Shown: positions 24,238 to 33,727 of the stretch, one piece after another
Layout: the number at the start of each line of letters is the position of its first letter
Numbering within the stretch: position 1 is the first letter of the stretch
Assembly (NCBI RefSeq): GCF_004006235.1
Contig: NZ_CP034753.1
Coordinates: 2,976,001 to 3,040,000, forward strand
Length of the DNA stretch: 64,000 bases
Source: Agromyces sp. LHK192
GTDB lineage: Bacteria > Actinomycetota > Actinomycetes > Actinomycetales > Microbacteriaceae
Direction of reading: 5' to 3'
The notes under the pieces: generated by a model
Told to the model about the DNA's origin: nothing
Seen by the model: only the letters and a program-made list of their open reading frames with translations
Database searches by the model: none
Position numbers and translations under genes: made by a program

Positions 24238-25332
24238 TCAGCGTGCGGCGACCCGCAGGCGCTCCTGTGCGAGACGCTCTGCCGCGGCCAGCGTCGTCTC
24301 GCCCGAGGCATCCGCTTCGGCGAGCACGCGGGCGATCGTCCCGCCGATGCCGGCGATCCTGTCGTCGCGTTCGTCGGCTCCTGCGCCGGGCGTGGCCGCG
24401 AGGTCGAGGTGCACGACGCCGCCGGCGTTGACGACGAAGTCCGGCGCCCACGCGATGCCCCGGTCGCGGAGCAGGTCGGCGACCGCGCGCTCGGCGAGCT
24501 GGTTGTTCGCGGCACCGACGACGGCGCGCACGCTCAGGTCGCCCACGACCTCGGCCGTGAGCACGCCGCCGAGCCCGCAGGGCAGGAACACGTCGGCCTC
24601 GACCAGGTGCGCGGCCGACGGGTCGACCCAATCGGCGCCGAGCTCGTCGGCGAGCTCACGCCTGGCGTCGGCGACGTCGGTCACGGTGAGCCGGGCGCCC
24701 TCGGCCGCCAGCCGCCGCGCGAGGCGCCCGCCGACCTGGCCCAGCCCGGCGATGACGAGGTGCCGGCCGGCGACGTCGCGGCTGCCGGTGACGTGCTCGA
24801 GGGTCGCGAGCAGGCCCGCGTGCACGCCGGCAGCAGTCGCATCGGCGGGTTCGCCCGATCCGCCCTGCTCGGGCGGCAGGCCGCACACGTGCGCGGTCCG
24901 TTCCGCGACGACGGCCATGAGCTCGGCGCTCGTGCCGACGTCCTCGGCGGTCATGTAGCTGCCGCCGAGCGCCTCGACCGCGTCGCCGAGGTCGAGCATC
25001 GCGGCGCGGCGCAGCGCGTCGTCGGGCTCGGTGCCCGGCGGGAGGTGCACGACCGCCTTGCCGCCGCCGCGGGCGAGCCCCGCAGCGGCGTTCTTCAGCG
25101 TCATCGCCTGCGAGAGGCGGAGTGCGTCGGCGAGCGCGTCGGTCCAGTGGTCGTACGTCCAGAGGCGTGCGCCGCCGAGCGCCTGGCCGAGTGCGGTCGA
25201 GTGGACGGCCACGATGATCGTGAGGCCCGAACGGCGTCCCCGGCTCACGAGCACGCGCTCGTGGTCGGGTGCATCGAGCGGCAACGGGATCGCGGTGGCG
25301 GCCGGGACTGCGGGTGGGTGGGTGATCGTCAT
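24238..25332 (-). CDS. Leu/Val/Phe-type amino-acid dehydrogenase
   Basis: 364 residues, the length of branched-chain or phenylalanine dehydrogenases (about 350-370). These catalyse reversible NAD-dependent oxidative deamination of an amino acid to the keto acid and ammonia. The substrate-binding/catalytic lysines are in AMTLKNAAAGL and GGGKAVV. YMTAEDVGTS is the conserved proton-relay Asp region, and the dinucleotide fold shows VIAGLGQVGGRLA. GANNQLA and APDFVVNAGGVVH close the active site. GAGGAGA lies at good spacing before ATG 25332. A candidate -10 TACCCT is at 25411-25406. Which of leucine, valine or phenylalanine is preferred cannot be said. Confidence 0.9.
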   Translation of the reverse strand: MTITHPPAVPAATAIPLPLDAPDHERVLVSRGRRSGLTIIVAVHSTALGQALGGARLWTYDHWTDALADALRLSQAMTLKNAAAGLARGGGKAVVHLPPGTEPDDALRRAAMLDLGDAVEALGGSYMTAEDVGTSAELMAVVAERTAHVCGLPPEQGGSGEPADATAAGVHAGLLATLEHVTGSRDVAGRHLVIAGLGQVGGRLARRLAAEGARLTVTDVADARRELADELGADWVDPSAAHLVEADVFLPCGLGGVLTAEVVGDLSVRAVVGAANNQLAERAVADLLRDRGIAWAPDFVVNAGGVVHLDLAATPGAGADERDDRIAGIGGTIARVLAEADASGETTLAAAERLAQERLRVAAR

Positions 25333-25415
25333 CGATCGTTCTCCTCGACTCTCCGCCGGGTGGGCGGAACGGTGTTCGCGGCGCCTCGTGAGCGCCCTCA
25401 CCTCAAGGGTAGCGC

Positions 25416-25438
25416 CGGGCCCGCCGATCACGGGCCCG
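25416..25438 (-). terminator. Terminator-like hairpin after purH
   Basis: CGGGCCCG, a 7-base loop CCGATCA, then CGGGCCCG, eight bases beyond the purH stop on the minus strand. Each arm is itself palindromic, so confidence is moderate. Confidence 0.5.
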
Positions 25439-25445
25439 ACCGATC

Positions 25446-27128
25446 TCAGTGGAAGAAGTGGCGCTCGCCCGTGAAGTACATGGTGACGCCGGCGGCCTTC
25501 GCCGCCTCGATCACCTCGTCGTCGCGGATCGATCCGCCCGGCTGCACGATCGCGCGGACTCCGCCGTCGATCAGGATCTGCGGCCCGTCGCCGAACGGGA
25601 AGAACGCGTCGGATGCCGCGACGGATCCGGCCGCGCGCTCCCCCGCGCGTTCGATCGCGAGCTTGCACGAGTCGACGCGGTTCACCTGGCCCATGCCGAC
25701 GCCGACGGATGCCCCGCCCGACGCCAGCAGGATCGCGTTCGACTTGACCGCGCGGCAGGCCGTCCACGCGAACGCGAGGTCGGCGAGGGTCTCGGCGTCG
25801 GCGGCCTCGCCGGCGACCAGCGTCCAGTCGGCCGGGTCGGCGAAGTGCCGGTCGGCCTCCTGCATGAGGAGCCCGCCGGAGACCTGGCGCAGTTCGACCC
25901 TGGTCGGCGCGAACCCGTCGGGCAGCTCCAGCAGCCGGAGGTTCTTCTTCGACGTCAGCACCTCGAGCGCCTCGGGTTCGAAGCCGGGCGCGACGAGCAC
26001 CTCGGTGAAGATGCCCGACACCGTCTCGGCCATCGCGCGGGTGACCACACGGTTGGCGGCGATCACCCCGCCATACGCCGAGACCGGGTCGCACTCGTGG
26101 GCGCGCAGGTGGGCGTCCGCGATCGGGTCGGCGGCGTCGGATGCCGCGACGGCGATGCCGCACGGGTTCGCGTGCTTGATGATCGCGACCGCGGGCTCTG
26201 CGAAGTCGAACGCGGCTCGCACGGCGGCATCGGCGTCGACGTAGTTGTTGTACGACATCTCCTTGCCGTGCAGCTGCCGAGCCTGGGCGATGCCGGGGGC
26301 CGGGGCGCCCTGGGTCGCGTACAGGGCGGCTCGCTGGTGCGAGTTCTCGCCGTAGCGGAGGTCGGCGTCCTTCGTCCAGGAGCCGGCGACCCAGGCGGGG
26401 AACGGCGCTGCGTCGACGGCGGCATCCGCGCCCGAATCCGCCGTGTCGCCGGTGATCGCCTCGTCGCTGATCGCCTCGTCGCTGATCGCCGCATCGGGCG
26501 CGACGACCGAACCCATCCACGAGGCGACCGCGATGTCGTACGACGCGGTGTGGCGGAACGCCTCGCGAGCGAGCGCGCGCCGCTGCGCGAGCGTCGTGCC
26601 GCCCGCGGCCAGCGCGGCGACGACGTCGCCGTACCGCTCGGGTGAGACCACGACCGCGACGTTCGCGTGGTTCTTCGCCGACGCGCGCACCATCGCCGGG
26701 CCGCCGATGTCGATCTGCTCGATCACGGCGTCGGGCGCGGCACCCGACGCGACGGTCTGGGCGAAGGGGTAGAGGTTCACCACGACGAGCTCGAACGGCG
26801 CGATCGCGAGCTCCGCGAGCTGACGCTCGTGGTCCTCCAGGCGCAGGTCGGCGAGCAGTCCCGAGTGGACGCCCGGGTGCAGGGTGCGGACCCGGCCGTC
26901 GAGGTGCTCGGGGTAGCCGGTGACCTCGGCGACCTGGGTGACGGGAAGCCCCGCCGCGGCGATCGCCGCGCTCGTGCCGCCCGTGGAGACGATCTCGACG
27001 CCCGCCCCGACCAGGGCGGTCGCGAGCTCGACGAGGCCGCGCTTGTCGCTCACCGCGACGAGCGCTCGGCGCACGGGAACGAGGTCGCGTTCGCGGTAGA
27101 GGCTCGGGTCGTGGCTGGGTCCGCTCAT
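25446..27128 (-). CDS. purH: Bifunctional AICAR transformylase/IMP cyclohydrolase
   Basis: 560 residues; usual length 510-530. Catalyses the last two steps of de novo IMP synthesis. The N-terminal cyclohydrolase/MGS-like domain has [13 protein letters not shown], the STGGTS loop and [14 protein letters not shown]. The transformylase domain starts near [14 protein letters not shown], with KHANPCGIA (catalytic Lys-His) and [11 protein letters not shown]. The extra length is an acidic Ala/Asp-rich insert at the junction of the two domains (about residues 211-240), part of which is a 15-bp repeat array. It begins with ATGA overlapping the purN stop, so purN-purH form an operon, and ends with GERHFFH as is typical. 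Confidence 0.97.
   Translation of the reverse strand: MSGPSHDPSLYRERDLVPVRRALVAVSDKRGLVELATALVGAGVEIVSTGGTSAAIAAAGLPVTQVAEVTGYPEHLDGRVRTLHPGVHSGLLADLRLEDHERQLAELAIAPFELVVVNLYPFAQTVASGAAPDAVIEQIDIGGPAMVRASAKNHANVAVVVSPERYGDVVAALAAGGTTLAQRRALAREAFRHTASYDIAVASWMGSVVAPDAAISDEAISDEAITGDTADSGADAAVDAAPFPAWVAGSWTKDADLRYGENSHQRAALYATQGAPAPGIAQARQLHGKEMSYNNYVDADAAVRAAFDFAEPAVAIIKHANPCGIAVAASDAADPIADAHLRAHECDPVSAYGGVIAANRVVTRAMAETVSGIFTEVLVAPGFEPEALEVLTSKKNLRLLELPDGFAPTRVELRQVSGGLLMQEADRHFADPADWTLVAGEAADAETLADLAFAWTACRAVKSNAILLASGGASVGVGMGQVNRVDSCKLAIERAGERAAGSVAASDAFFPFGDGPQILIDGGVRAIVQPGGSIRDDEVIEAAKAAGVTMYFTGERHFFH
26452..26496 (-). repeat. 15-bp tandem repeat (three units) inside purH
   Basis: On the plus strand: GTGATCGCCTCGTCG, CTGATCGCCTCGTCG, CTGATCGCCGCATCG. 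In purH these encode repeated SDEAI-like pentapeptides in the linker between its two enzyme domains. Confidence 0.75.
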
Positions 27129-27718
27129 GATGCGGTGAGCTCCTTCAGGTCGAGGTTCGAGGTGGCGATGTCGTGCACGGCCTGGATGAGCAGGCGGCGC
27201 TCGACGGGCTTGATGCGGTCGTGCAGCGTCGACTCGGTGTCGTCGGGCAGCACCGGCACGCGCTCCTGCGCGATGATCGGGCCGCCGTCGACCGAATCGT
27301 CCACGACGATGAGGCTCGCGCCCGTCTGCTCGACGCCGGCCGCGAGCGCGTCGCGCACTCCATGCGCGCCGGGGAACTCGGGCAGGTAGGCGGGATGCGT
27401 GTTGAGCAGGAACGGCGAGAACGCCGCGACGACGGATGCCGGCACCAGGCGCATGAGCCCGGAGAGCACGACGAGGTCGGGCTCCCAGCGCCGGATCTCC
27501 TCGATCAGCGCCTCGCCCCACGCGTCGCGCGACTCGTACGCGGTGAACGGCACCGAGAACGCCGGGATGCCGAACTCCTCGCCGAGCACGAGGCCGTCGG
27601 CGTCGCGGTCGGCTCCGATCGCGACGATCCTCGCGGGGTACCGGGGGTCTTCAGCGGCTTCGAGGAGCGCGCGGAGGTTCGAACCGCCGCCCGAGATCAG
27701 CACGACGAGCTTGAGCAC
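27125..27718 (-). CDS. purN: Phosphoribosylglycinamide formyltransferase
   Basis: 197 residues, normal for PurN. Transfers a formyl group from 10-formyl-THF to GAR in purine synthesis. Visible are the phosphate-binding [12 protein letters not shown] (residues 8-19), SGLMRLV, the formyl-transfer region [17 protein letters not shown] with catalytic His, and [10 protein letters not shown] with catalytic Asp. The start is GTG at 27718; it has a -10 box TAGGCT six bases upstream and no properly spaced ribosome-binding site, so the mRNA is probably leaderless. Its stop overlaps the purH start. Confidence 0.96.
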   Translation of the reverse strand: MLKLVVLISGGGSNLRALLEAAEDPRYPARIVAIGADRDADGLVLGEEFGIPAFSVPFTAYESRDAWGEALIEEIRRWEPDLVVLSGLMRLVPASVVAAFSPFLLNTHPAYLPEFPGAHGVRDALAAGVEQTGASLIVVDDSVDGGPIIAQERVPVLPDDTESTLHDRIKPVERRLLIQAVHDIATSNLDLKELTAS

Positions 27719-27724
27719 CCCTCG

Positions 27725-27730
27725 AGCCTA
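27725..27730 (-). promoter_or_regulatory. -10 box of a leaderless promoter for purN-purH
   Basis: TAGGCT on the minus strand ends six bases before the GTG start at 27718. Confidence 0.5.
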
Positions 27731-27896
27731 CCGGCTCGCAGCTTCGCGCCGATCAGCTGTGGCGCCGCGAGGCCCGGCGCCGATAGGCTCGGCCAGCCGC
27801 ACATCGGTCGCCCCCGCCGCCGACGTCGACGCCCGACCCGAACCCACCCGGCCGCGGCCCCGCCCCGCGGCCGCACCGCTCCCGATGGAGTCGCTG

Positions 27897-28925
27897 ATGA
27901 CGGATGCCCCGCCGCCCACGCACGCCGACGACCGCGCCGACGACCATGTCGAGCCCCCGGCCCGATCCGCCCGGCTGCGACGGGCGCTGAGCGCGGGCGC
28001 GACGACCGCGCTGCCGTTCGCGATCGTCGTCGCACTGGTCTGCGGCGCCGCGGTGCTGTTCGGCCCGGCTGCGGCCGAACGCGCGGATGCGGAGGACGTG
28101 CCGCCCACGAGCGCCCCGGTCCTCACCGCGGAACGGCACGAGGCGTCGACCGTGTCGCTCGCGGGTGTGCGACGCACGGCCTTGGCGACCGCCGATCCGC
28201 TGCGCGCTGCCGTGCGGGACCTCGAGGGCTTCGGCGAGGCGGCGGCCCTCGCCGAGGCCGTCGCGTTGCTCGCAGCGATCGACGGGGCCGTCGCCGCCGG
28301 AGACGCCGACGGGATCGTGCACGCATCCGCCGCCCTGCACACCGCCCGCGCCGCGCTGGTCGAGCGGCTCGTCGCCCATACCGAGCAGCACCTGGCAGCC
28401 GCGACGTCCGCCGACCCGTCGCTGCTGCAGGCTGCGCACGACGCGGCCGCGGCCGTCCGCTCGGCGCCGGACGGCGCCCTGGCCGACCGATTCGCGCCGC
28501 TTCGGGCCACGATCGAAGCCGCGGTCGCCGACCACGAGCGGCGGGCCGCCGAGGCCGCAGCGCGAGAAGCCGAGGCCGACGATGACGACTGGTCATCCGG
28601 CGGATCGTCCGGCGGTGCCGCTCCCGGCGGCGGCGCCGTGGACACGTGCCGCCCGATGGGCATCATCCAGGACGACCAGGACTCCATGCCGTGCCAGCCC
28701 GACGTCGTGGTCACCGCGCTCGGCGCCCACGTCGCGGCGTGCCCCGACGGAACGATGAGCCACGTCTTCGAGATGCGGAGTCGGCAGGTCGGCGCCGTCA
28801 CCCTGTCATACGACTTCGCGTACCACTACACGATCTCGAGCCGCCACAACGTCGCCGTCTTCCACTGCGATCGTGCCGATCTGTTCGAACTCCCGCCGCA
28901 CGGCCCCGGACCGTACCTGGGCTGA
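27897..28925 (+). CDS. Hypothetical single-pass membrane or secreted protein
   Basis: 342 residues from ATG 27897, preferred because GGAG lies six bases upstream; an ATG at 27885 would add four residues. Not recognised. A basic, Pro-rich N-terminus leads to one hydrophobic helix (about residues 38-57, TALPFAIVVALVCGAAVLF), so the rest is probably outside. The middle (60-225) is alanine-rich and helical, looking like a coiled-coil spacer. An acidic/Gly-Ser linker (DDDDW, GGSSGG) leads to a C-terminal domain of about 95 residues with four Cys (DTCRP, SMPCQP, VAACPDG, VFHCDR) that could form two disulphides. It sits between purN and a permease on the opposite strand, interrupting what is often a tight gene block in related bacteria. 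Confidence 0.7.
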   Translation: MTDAPPPTHADDRADDHVEPPARSARLRRALSAGATTALPFAIVVALVCGAAVLFGPAAAERADAEDVPPTSAPVLTAERHEASTVSLAGVRRTALATADPLRAAVRDLEGFGEAAALAEAVALLAAIDGAVAAGDADGIVHASAALHTARAALVERLVAHTEQHLAAATSADPSLLQAAHDAAAAVRSAPDGALADRFAPLRATIEAAVADHERRAAEAAAREAEADDDDWSSGGSSGGAAPGGGAVDTCRPMGIIQDDQDSMPCQPDVVVTALGAHVAACPDGTMSHVFEMRSRQVGAVTLSYDFAYHYTISSRHNVAVFHCDRADLFELPPHGPGPYLG

Positions 28926-28950
28926 GCCGGAGGCGGAGGGGCATGCCCGC

Positions 28951-30495
28951 TCAGATGCCGCCGTCGATGGATCGGATCGTGGGCAGTTCGTCCTCGTCCG
29001 GGACGAGCACCGCGGTGTCCTCATTCAGCGACTCGCCGCGGAAGAACGGCTTCGACTCGGCGAAGAACGACCACACCACCATCAGCACCGCCCCGAGCGC
29101 GAGCGATCCGACACCCACCACGAACACCCCGCCCACGCCGAACAGCACGGTGTAGCCGTAGTCGGGGTCGAGCATGTCGATCGCGGAGTAGATGAACGCC
29201 CCGGTCAGCAGCACGGCGCCGACCAGCGGGAAGACCAGTCGGTTCCAGAAGTTCCGCCACGAGTCGAAGAGCGTCCGGCGGAAGTACCAGACGCACGCGA
29301 AGCCCGTGATGGCGTAGTAGAACGCGATCGCGAGGCCCAGCGACAGGATCGTGTCCTGCAGGATGTTGTCGCTGATGAGCGTCATCCCGACGTAGAACAC
29401 GATCGCGACGAACCCCATCAGCAGCGTCGAGAACGACGGGGTCCTGAACCGCGGATGCACCGTGCCGAAGCGCTTCGGCAGCGCCTTGTAGACCGCCATC
29501 GCGAGGGTGCCGCGGGCCGTCGGCAGGATCGTCGTCTGGGTCGACGACACGGCCGAGATCATGACCGCGACGACGAGCAGCCACGCCCAGGGTCCGAACA
29601 GCGCATCCTTCAGTGCGAAGAAGACGTCGTCGGCGTTGTCCTCGTTGCCGAGGCCGATGCCGGCGTCGCCCAGGCCCGCGTACGACATCGCCGCGACCGT
29701 CACCCCGACGTAGGTCACCAACAGGATGAGGGTGGTCAGCACGGCCGCCCGCCCGGGGATGCGCTTCGGGTCCTTCGTCTCCTCGTTCAGCGCCAGGCAC
29801 GTGTCCCAGCCCCAGTAGATGAACAGCGCCAGCAGCACCGCCTCGACCACGGCGTCGAACGAGGTGAACGCGAACGGGTCGAACCAGCTCGCCTCGGGGG
29901 TCGTCGAGCCCTCGGGCGCCGTCCCGGTCACGACCTGCCAGGTCGCGAACACCACGAACAGGATGAGCGCGAGGTACTGGAGGGCGAGCAGCACGTTCTG
30001 CAGCCGCTCGCCGATCTCGAGGCCGCGCCAGCTGATCCAGCTCATCAGGGCGATGAAGACGACACCCGTCGCGGTGACCACCGGGACGTTCTCGGCGAGG
30101 TCGGGGGCGACCAGCAGCCAGAAGTAGATGCCGCCGATCTGGGCGAGGTTCGCGAGCACCACGGTGCCGGCGACCGCGACCCCCCACCCGGCCATCCACC
30201 CGACCCACGGGCCGAACGCCTTGGTGCCCCAGGTGAACGCCGTGCCGCAGTCGGGAACGTCGCGGTTGAGCTCGCGATACGCGAACGCGATGAGCAGCAT
30301 CGGCACGAACGCGATCACGAACGCGATCGGCGCCTGCTCCCCCACCGTGAGCACGACGAAGCCGAGCGTCGCGGCGAGCGAATAGACCGGCGCGGTCGAC
30401 GCGAGGCCGATCACCGTGGAGCCCCAGAGCCCGAGCGTGCCCTTCGCGAGCCCCTTGCCGTCGTGGCCCGTCGCGGGCGGTGTCTGCGTCGACAT
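28951..30495 (-). CDS. APC-family amino-acid/polyamine permease
   Basis: 514 residues with about 12-14 membrane helices, the layout of the amino acid-polyamine-organocation superfamily. The first helix carries GLWGSTVIGLASTAPVYSLA, which matches the broken substrate-binding helix 1 of the group; SSTQTTILPTARGTLAMA is helix 8-like, and CLALNEETKDPKRIPGRA is the characteristic cytoplasmic loop. A run GAGAGGGGGG lies just before the ATG. A -10-like TAGCCT lies about 34 bases upstream. Substrate unknown. It converges on the hypothetical gene before it. Confidence 0.92.
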   Translation of the reverse strand: MSTQTPPATGHDGKGLAKGTLGLWGSTVIGLASTAPVYSLAATLGFVVLTVGEQAPIAFVIAFVPMLLIAFAYRELNRDVPDCGTAFTWGTKAFGPWVGWMAGWGVAVAGTVVLANLAQIGGIYFWLLVAPDLAENVPVVTATGVVFIALMSWISWRGLEIGERLQNVLLALQYLALILFVVFATWQVVTGTAPEGSTTPEASWFDPFAFTSFDAVVEAVLLALFIYWGWDTCLALNEETKDPKRIPGRAAVLTTLILLVTYVGVTVAAMSYAGLGDAGIGLGNEDNADDVFFALKDALFGPWAWLLVVAVMISAVSSTQTTILPTARGTLAMAVYKALPKRFGTVHPRFRTPSFSTLLMGFVAIVFYVGMTLISDNILQDTILSLGLAIAFYYAITGFACVWYFRRTLFDSWRNFWNRLVFPLVGAVLLTGAFIYSAIDMLDPDYGYTVLFGVGGVFVVGVGSLALGAVLMVVWSFFAESKPFFRGESLNEDTAVLVPDEDELPTIRSIDGGI

Positions 30496-30536
30496 CGTCC
30501 CCCCTCTCGCTCCCCTGAGCGCAGGCTACACCGGGG

Positions 30537-31964
30537 TCAGCGACGCTGGGAGTCCCCCGGCCGGGCGTCGTCGAGCACCGCCGTCTCGGCGCGATCGGGG
30601 TCGGGGTCGCGCAGGTCGGGGAAACCCCGACCGATGCGGCCGGTCCCGAGACCGCCTGCCTCGAGACGACCCGTGTCGAACCGATCCGTGTCGAACCGAT
30701 CCGTGTCGAGATCGCCCGCGTGCCGGTCGCCGAACGGCCCGTGCCCGGTCATCCTCGCCGTGTACGTGCCCGCGACCGAGCCGAGGAACACCGTGACCGC
30801 GGCGATGCCGGCGACCGGCAGCGGGTCGGGGCCGACGTGCGCGAGCCGGCCCGGCCCCACGGCGCCGCCCGACCACCACGCGAGCAGCCCCATCACGAGG
30901 CCGGCCACGAGGCCCGCGCCGGCCGACACGGCGAGCGGCATCCACCACGCGTCGACCGCACGCGACCGCTCCCGGGCGAGCCACGGCCAGGCGAACGTCG
31001 CGCCCGCGAATCCGAGCACGAGCGGCACGATCAGCCACACGACGCCGAGGGCCGCGCCCTCCGACGGGAGGATCCCGGCGAGCGGCAGCCCCGGCACCGG
31101 ACCGAGCAGGGTGCCCGTCGGCGACAGGGTCGACCCCTCGCCGAGCGCGAATCCCGGACCGAGCAGCCAGGACGCGGTCCAGATCACGATGTTCGGAAGC
31201 AGCGCGAGCTCGCCGACGAGGATCGCGAAGCCGCCGTCGAGCCCGGCGCCGATGGCCTGCGACAGTCCGACCACCGTCGAGTAGTCGAGCGCGATGAGCA
31301 CCGTCACCGTGACCGCCGCGACCGCGAGGATGCCGAATGCCGAGCCCGCGCCGATCCGCACCGCCGCGAGCACGGCGGCCATCGGCAGCTCCGGCAGCTC
31401 CCGCCACCGTCGCAGGATCGGACCGGGCTCGGGGTCGGGTCGGACGGATGCCTCCGAGCGCAGGGTCTCGTACGCGGCACCGCCGAGCGCGGCGAGCCCG
31501 GTGATCGCGGCGGGGATCAGCGCGGCCTGCCAGGCGGAGGCAGTCAGGGCGGGATGCGCGGCGACCACCGCGAGCGCCGCCCCCGCGGCCCCGGTGACGA
31601 TCGCTCCGGAGAGGATGCCGGTGATCGCATGCCCGGCGAGCGCGGCGCGTCGGCCGATCCGGCGCGCGAACAGCACGGTGATCAGCGCGAAGCCGAGCAG
31701 GGCGATCGTGATCGGGAACGGCTCGCCGGCACCCGGCACGCCGAGCAGTTCGGCGGTCACCGGATCGACCTGCGCGACCGCATCGACGCCGTGGCCGAGC
31801 AACCAGGCATCGGCGGCAGCGCGCAGGAACACCGCGACGTCGACGGCGAGGCCGAAGTGGACCGCCCAGAGCAGCATCAGCGGCACCAGCGCGACGCCGA
31901 GTCCGACCAGCGCGGCGACCGCCGCCTCCAGCGCGGCGAGCAGGGCACAGGTCAGGCGAGTCAT
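30537..31964 (-). CDS. DUF6350 polytopic membrane protein
   Basis: 475 residues with 10-12 hydrophobic helices and few charged loops. Layout and position near purN match the actinobacterial DUF6350 family (sometimes labelled cell-division protein PerM); function is not established. The C-terminal 60 residues are hydrophilic and contain a pentapeptide repeat DTDRF-DTDRF-DTGRL from a 15-bp repeat array, plus further DP and DR-rich sequence. A -10 box lies nine bases before the ATG. The downstream APC permease starts 42 bases after its stop. Confidence 0.8.
   Translation of the reverse strand: MTRLTCALLAALEAAVAALVGLGVALVPLMLLWAVHFGLAVDVAVFLRAAADAWLLGHGVDAVAQVDPVTAELLGVPGAGEPFPITIALLGFALITVLFARRIGRRAALAGHAITGILSGAIVTGAAGAALAVVAAHPALTASAWQAALIPAAITGLAALGGAAYETLRSEASVRPDPEPGPILRRWRELPELPMAAVLAAVRIGAGSAFGILAVAAVTVTVLIALDYSTVVGLSQAIGAGLDGGFAILVGELALLPNIVIWTASWLLGPGFALGEGSTLSPTGTLLGPVPGLPLAGILPSEGAALGVVWLIVPLVLGFAGATFAWPWLARERSRAVDAWWMPLAVSAGAGLVAGLVMGLLAWWSGGAVGPGRLAHVGPDPLPVAGIAAVTVFLGSVAGTYTARMTGHGPFGDRHAGDLDTDRFDTDRFDTGRLEAGGLGTGRIGRGFPDLRDPDPDRAETAVLDDARPGDSQRR
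30671..30715 (-). repeat. 15-bp tandem repeat (three units) in the DUF6350 gene tail
   Basis: Plus-strand units CCGTGTCGAACCGAT (twice, identical) and CCGTGTCGAGATCGC. They encode DRFDT-type pentapeptides near the protein's C-terminus. Confidence 0.8.
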
Positions 31965-31973
31965 TGCTCCGCG

Positions 31974-31979
31974 AGCCTA
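31974..31979 (-). promoter_or_regulatory. -10 box close to the DUF6350 start
   Basis: TAGGCT on the minus strand ends nine bases before ATG 31964; GGAG in between is too close to the start to work as a normal ribosome-binding site. Confidence 0.4.
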
Positions 31980-32068
31980 CCGCGGACCACGGCACCCTCG
32001 ACCGCGACGTTCCGGGGTCGAGGGGATGCCTCCGGAGCCGGTCTCGGCCTGCGCCGAGGCGTGGGCCG

Positions 32069-33619
32069 TCAGCGACCCGGCTCGAGTACTTCGGTGTCGA
32101 CCTGATCGGCGTCGGCCCGACCCGGATCGACGTCGGGCAACGGGCGCGTGTCGCCCGGGGCATCCGCCTGGTCGACCGGGTCGGCCCCACCGTGGGGCGC
32201 GCCGGTATCGCCGTCGCCGGCTGCGCCGCCGGCCGCGTCGTCCGGGGGCTCCGGCGAGCCCGCCGGCCGCCTGAGCAGTTGCACCAGGAGCAGCGCGACG
32301 AGCGCCAGCACCACCGTCCAGACGACGAGCCCGACCGACAACGGCCGGACGAAGAGGATCACCAGCGCCGCGATGACCGTGATCACGACGTACGCACCGA
32401 CCCGCCAGCGGTCGAGCCACGTGCCGAAGGCGCCCGTCGTGATGCCGTCGCGGGCGGCACGGGCACGGATGCCGTCGAACCCGTCCCGAGCGAAGCCGCG
32501 GAGCTTGACGGCCGACGACCACGGACCCGTGCACCACGCGATCACCGCGACGAGCACGCCCAGCACGAGCAGCGTGGTCGATGCCGTCCGCATGATCTCG
32601 GTCAGTCCGTCGAACATGACGCCCGCGGCATCCGCCGGCATGATCGACGGGCTCACCGTCGCGAGGAAGTACATGCGGCCGATACCGAATCCGGCGACCA
32701 GGGTCAGCATGCTGAACGCGAACGCGATCGCCGTCCACAGCAGCGCCTTGGGCCGGTTGCGTGCGATGAGCACGCCGGCCACGAGCATCGCCACGACCAC
32801 CCACGGCAGCCACGTGCCCACGCCGACCGCCAGCGCGTACAGCGTCTGCACCAGCACCAGCCCGTCCGACTGCGCGAGGACGATCGTGAGCTGCACCTCG
32901 GGGATCGAGGCGGCGAAGCCGATGCCGCGCTCGACGAGCCGTTCCTTGACCTCGTCGATGATGGGACCGAGTTGGAGCTGCAGCTCGCCCTTCCCGCTGA
33001 TCTGCACCGCCGCGGATTCATCGCCCTGCATCGCCTGGACGAACTGGCGGTGGCTGAACCGCAGCGCGGCCGCCCAGGTGTCGGCGAACGCCGGTGCCTG
33101 CACGATCCGGGTCACGGTCTCGTCGAGGAGCGACTTGATGCCCTGTGCCGCGGGCTGCTCGAGCAGGGCGAGCGCATCCGCCGCCCGCGGCGGCAGATCG
33201 AGGCTGCGGATGCCGTCGAAGACGTCAGACGTGAGCTGGTCGATGTCCACCTGGGCCTCGACGGCGTCGGTGATCTCGTCGGCCAGGAAGCGCTGCACCG
33301 CCGGGTCCTCGGCCAGGGGCGCGAACGTCGCGACGAACCGATCGGTGTCGACGAGCTCGATGCGCGCCCACGCGGAGATCAGCGCCACCGGAGCCAGCAC
33401 GACCGAGATGAGCACCAGCACGAACGACACCACGGCGCGCCAGCGGCCGGGCGAGCGACGCCGCGCAGGTTTCGAGGCATCCGCCCCGGCCGCGGTCGAA
33501 GCGGCCGCTGCCGCCGCGGCGGACTCCTCGGCGGCGTCGCGCTCGCGCCGCAGCACCTCGTTCTGCGCCTCGAGCTCGGCGATGCGCGCCTCCAGCGCGC
33601 CGTTCGACTTCGTGGCCAT
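32069..33619 (-). CDS. Membrane protein of unknown function with N-terminal coiled coil
   Basis: 516 residues from ATG 33619, chosen over an in-frame ATG four codons upstream because the G-rich ribosome-binding site lies just before it. Residues 6-35 (LEARIAELEAQNEVLRRERD) form a coiled coil, followed by an Ala-rich stretch and a first membrane helix (about 70-90). A large probably extracytoplasmic domain (about 95-255) is rich in hydrophobic repeats, then five or six membrane helices (about 260-435) and an acidic Pro/Gly/Asp-rich tail. Similar large proteins are common in actinobacteria without known function. A TACGCT -10 box with a normal leader lies near 33660. Confidence 0.75.
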   Translation of the reverse strand: MATKSNGALEARIAELEAQNEVLRRERDAAEESAAAAAAASTAAGADASKPARRRSPGRWRAVVSFVLVLISVVLAPVALISAWARIELVDTDRFVATFAPLAEDPAVQRFLADEITDAVEAQVDIDQLTSDVFDGIRSLDLPPRAADALALLEQPAAQGIKSLLDETVTRIVQAPAFADTWAAALRFSHRQFVQAMQGDESAAVQISGKGELQLQLGPIIDEVKERLVERGIGFAASIPEVQLTIVLAQSDGLVLVQTLYALAVGVGTWLPWVVVAMLVAGVLIARNRPKALLWTAIAFAFSMLTLVAGFGIGRMYFLATVSPSIMPADAAGVMFDGLTEIMRTASTTLLVLGVLVAVIAWCTGPWSSAVKLRGFARDGFDGIRARAARDGITTGAFGTWLDRWRVGAYVVITVIAALVILFVRPLSVGLVVWTVVLALVALLLVQLLRRPAGSPEPPDDAAGGAAGDGDTGAPHGGADPVDQADAPGDTRPLPDVDPGRADADQVDTEVLEPGR

Positions 33620-33727
33620 TGGTCCCCCCACTCGACAGCCCCTGCGGGAGAGCGTATCGCGCTCGCCGTGCCGGGCGCCGGATCGGTGCGCCGGCCGCGC
33701 GCCCCCGCCGGGGCGAGGCCCCGATCG

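Noticed and set aside
22115..26244. Several long plus-strand open frames opposite the DDAH-like, dehydrogenase and purH genes
   Set aside because: They are shadows of well-supported minus-strand enzymes and lack any recognisable protein features.
28873..31284. An 803-codon plus-strand open frame opposite the APC permease and DUF6350 genes
   Set aside because: Translation is a biased Arg/Glu/His/Asp mix, the mirror of hydrophobic membrane-protein codons; no start signal.
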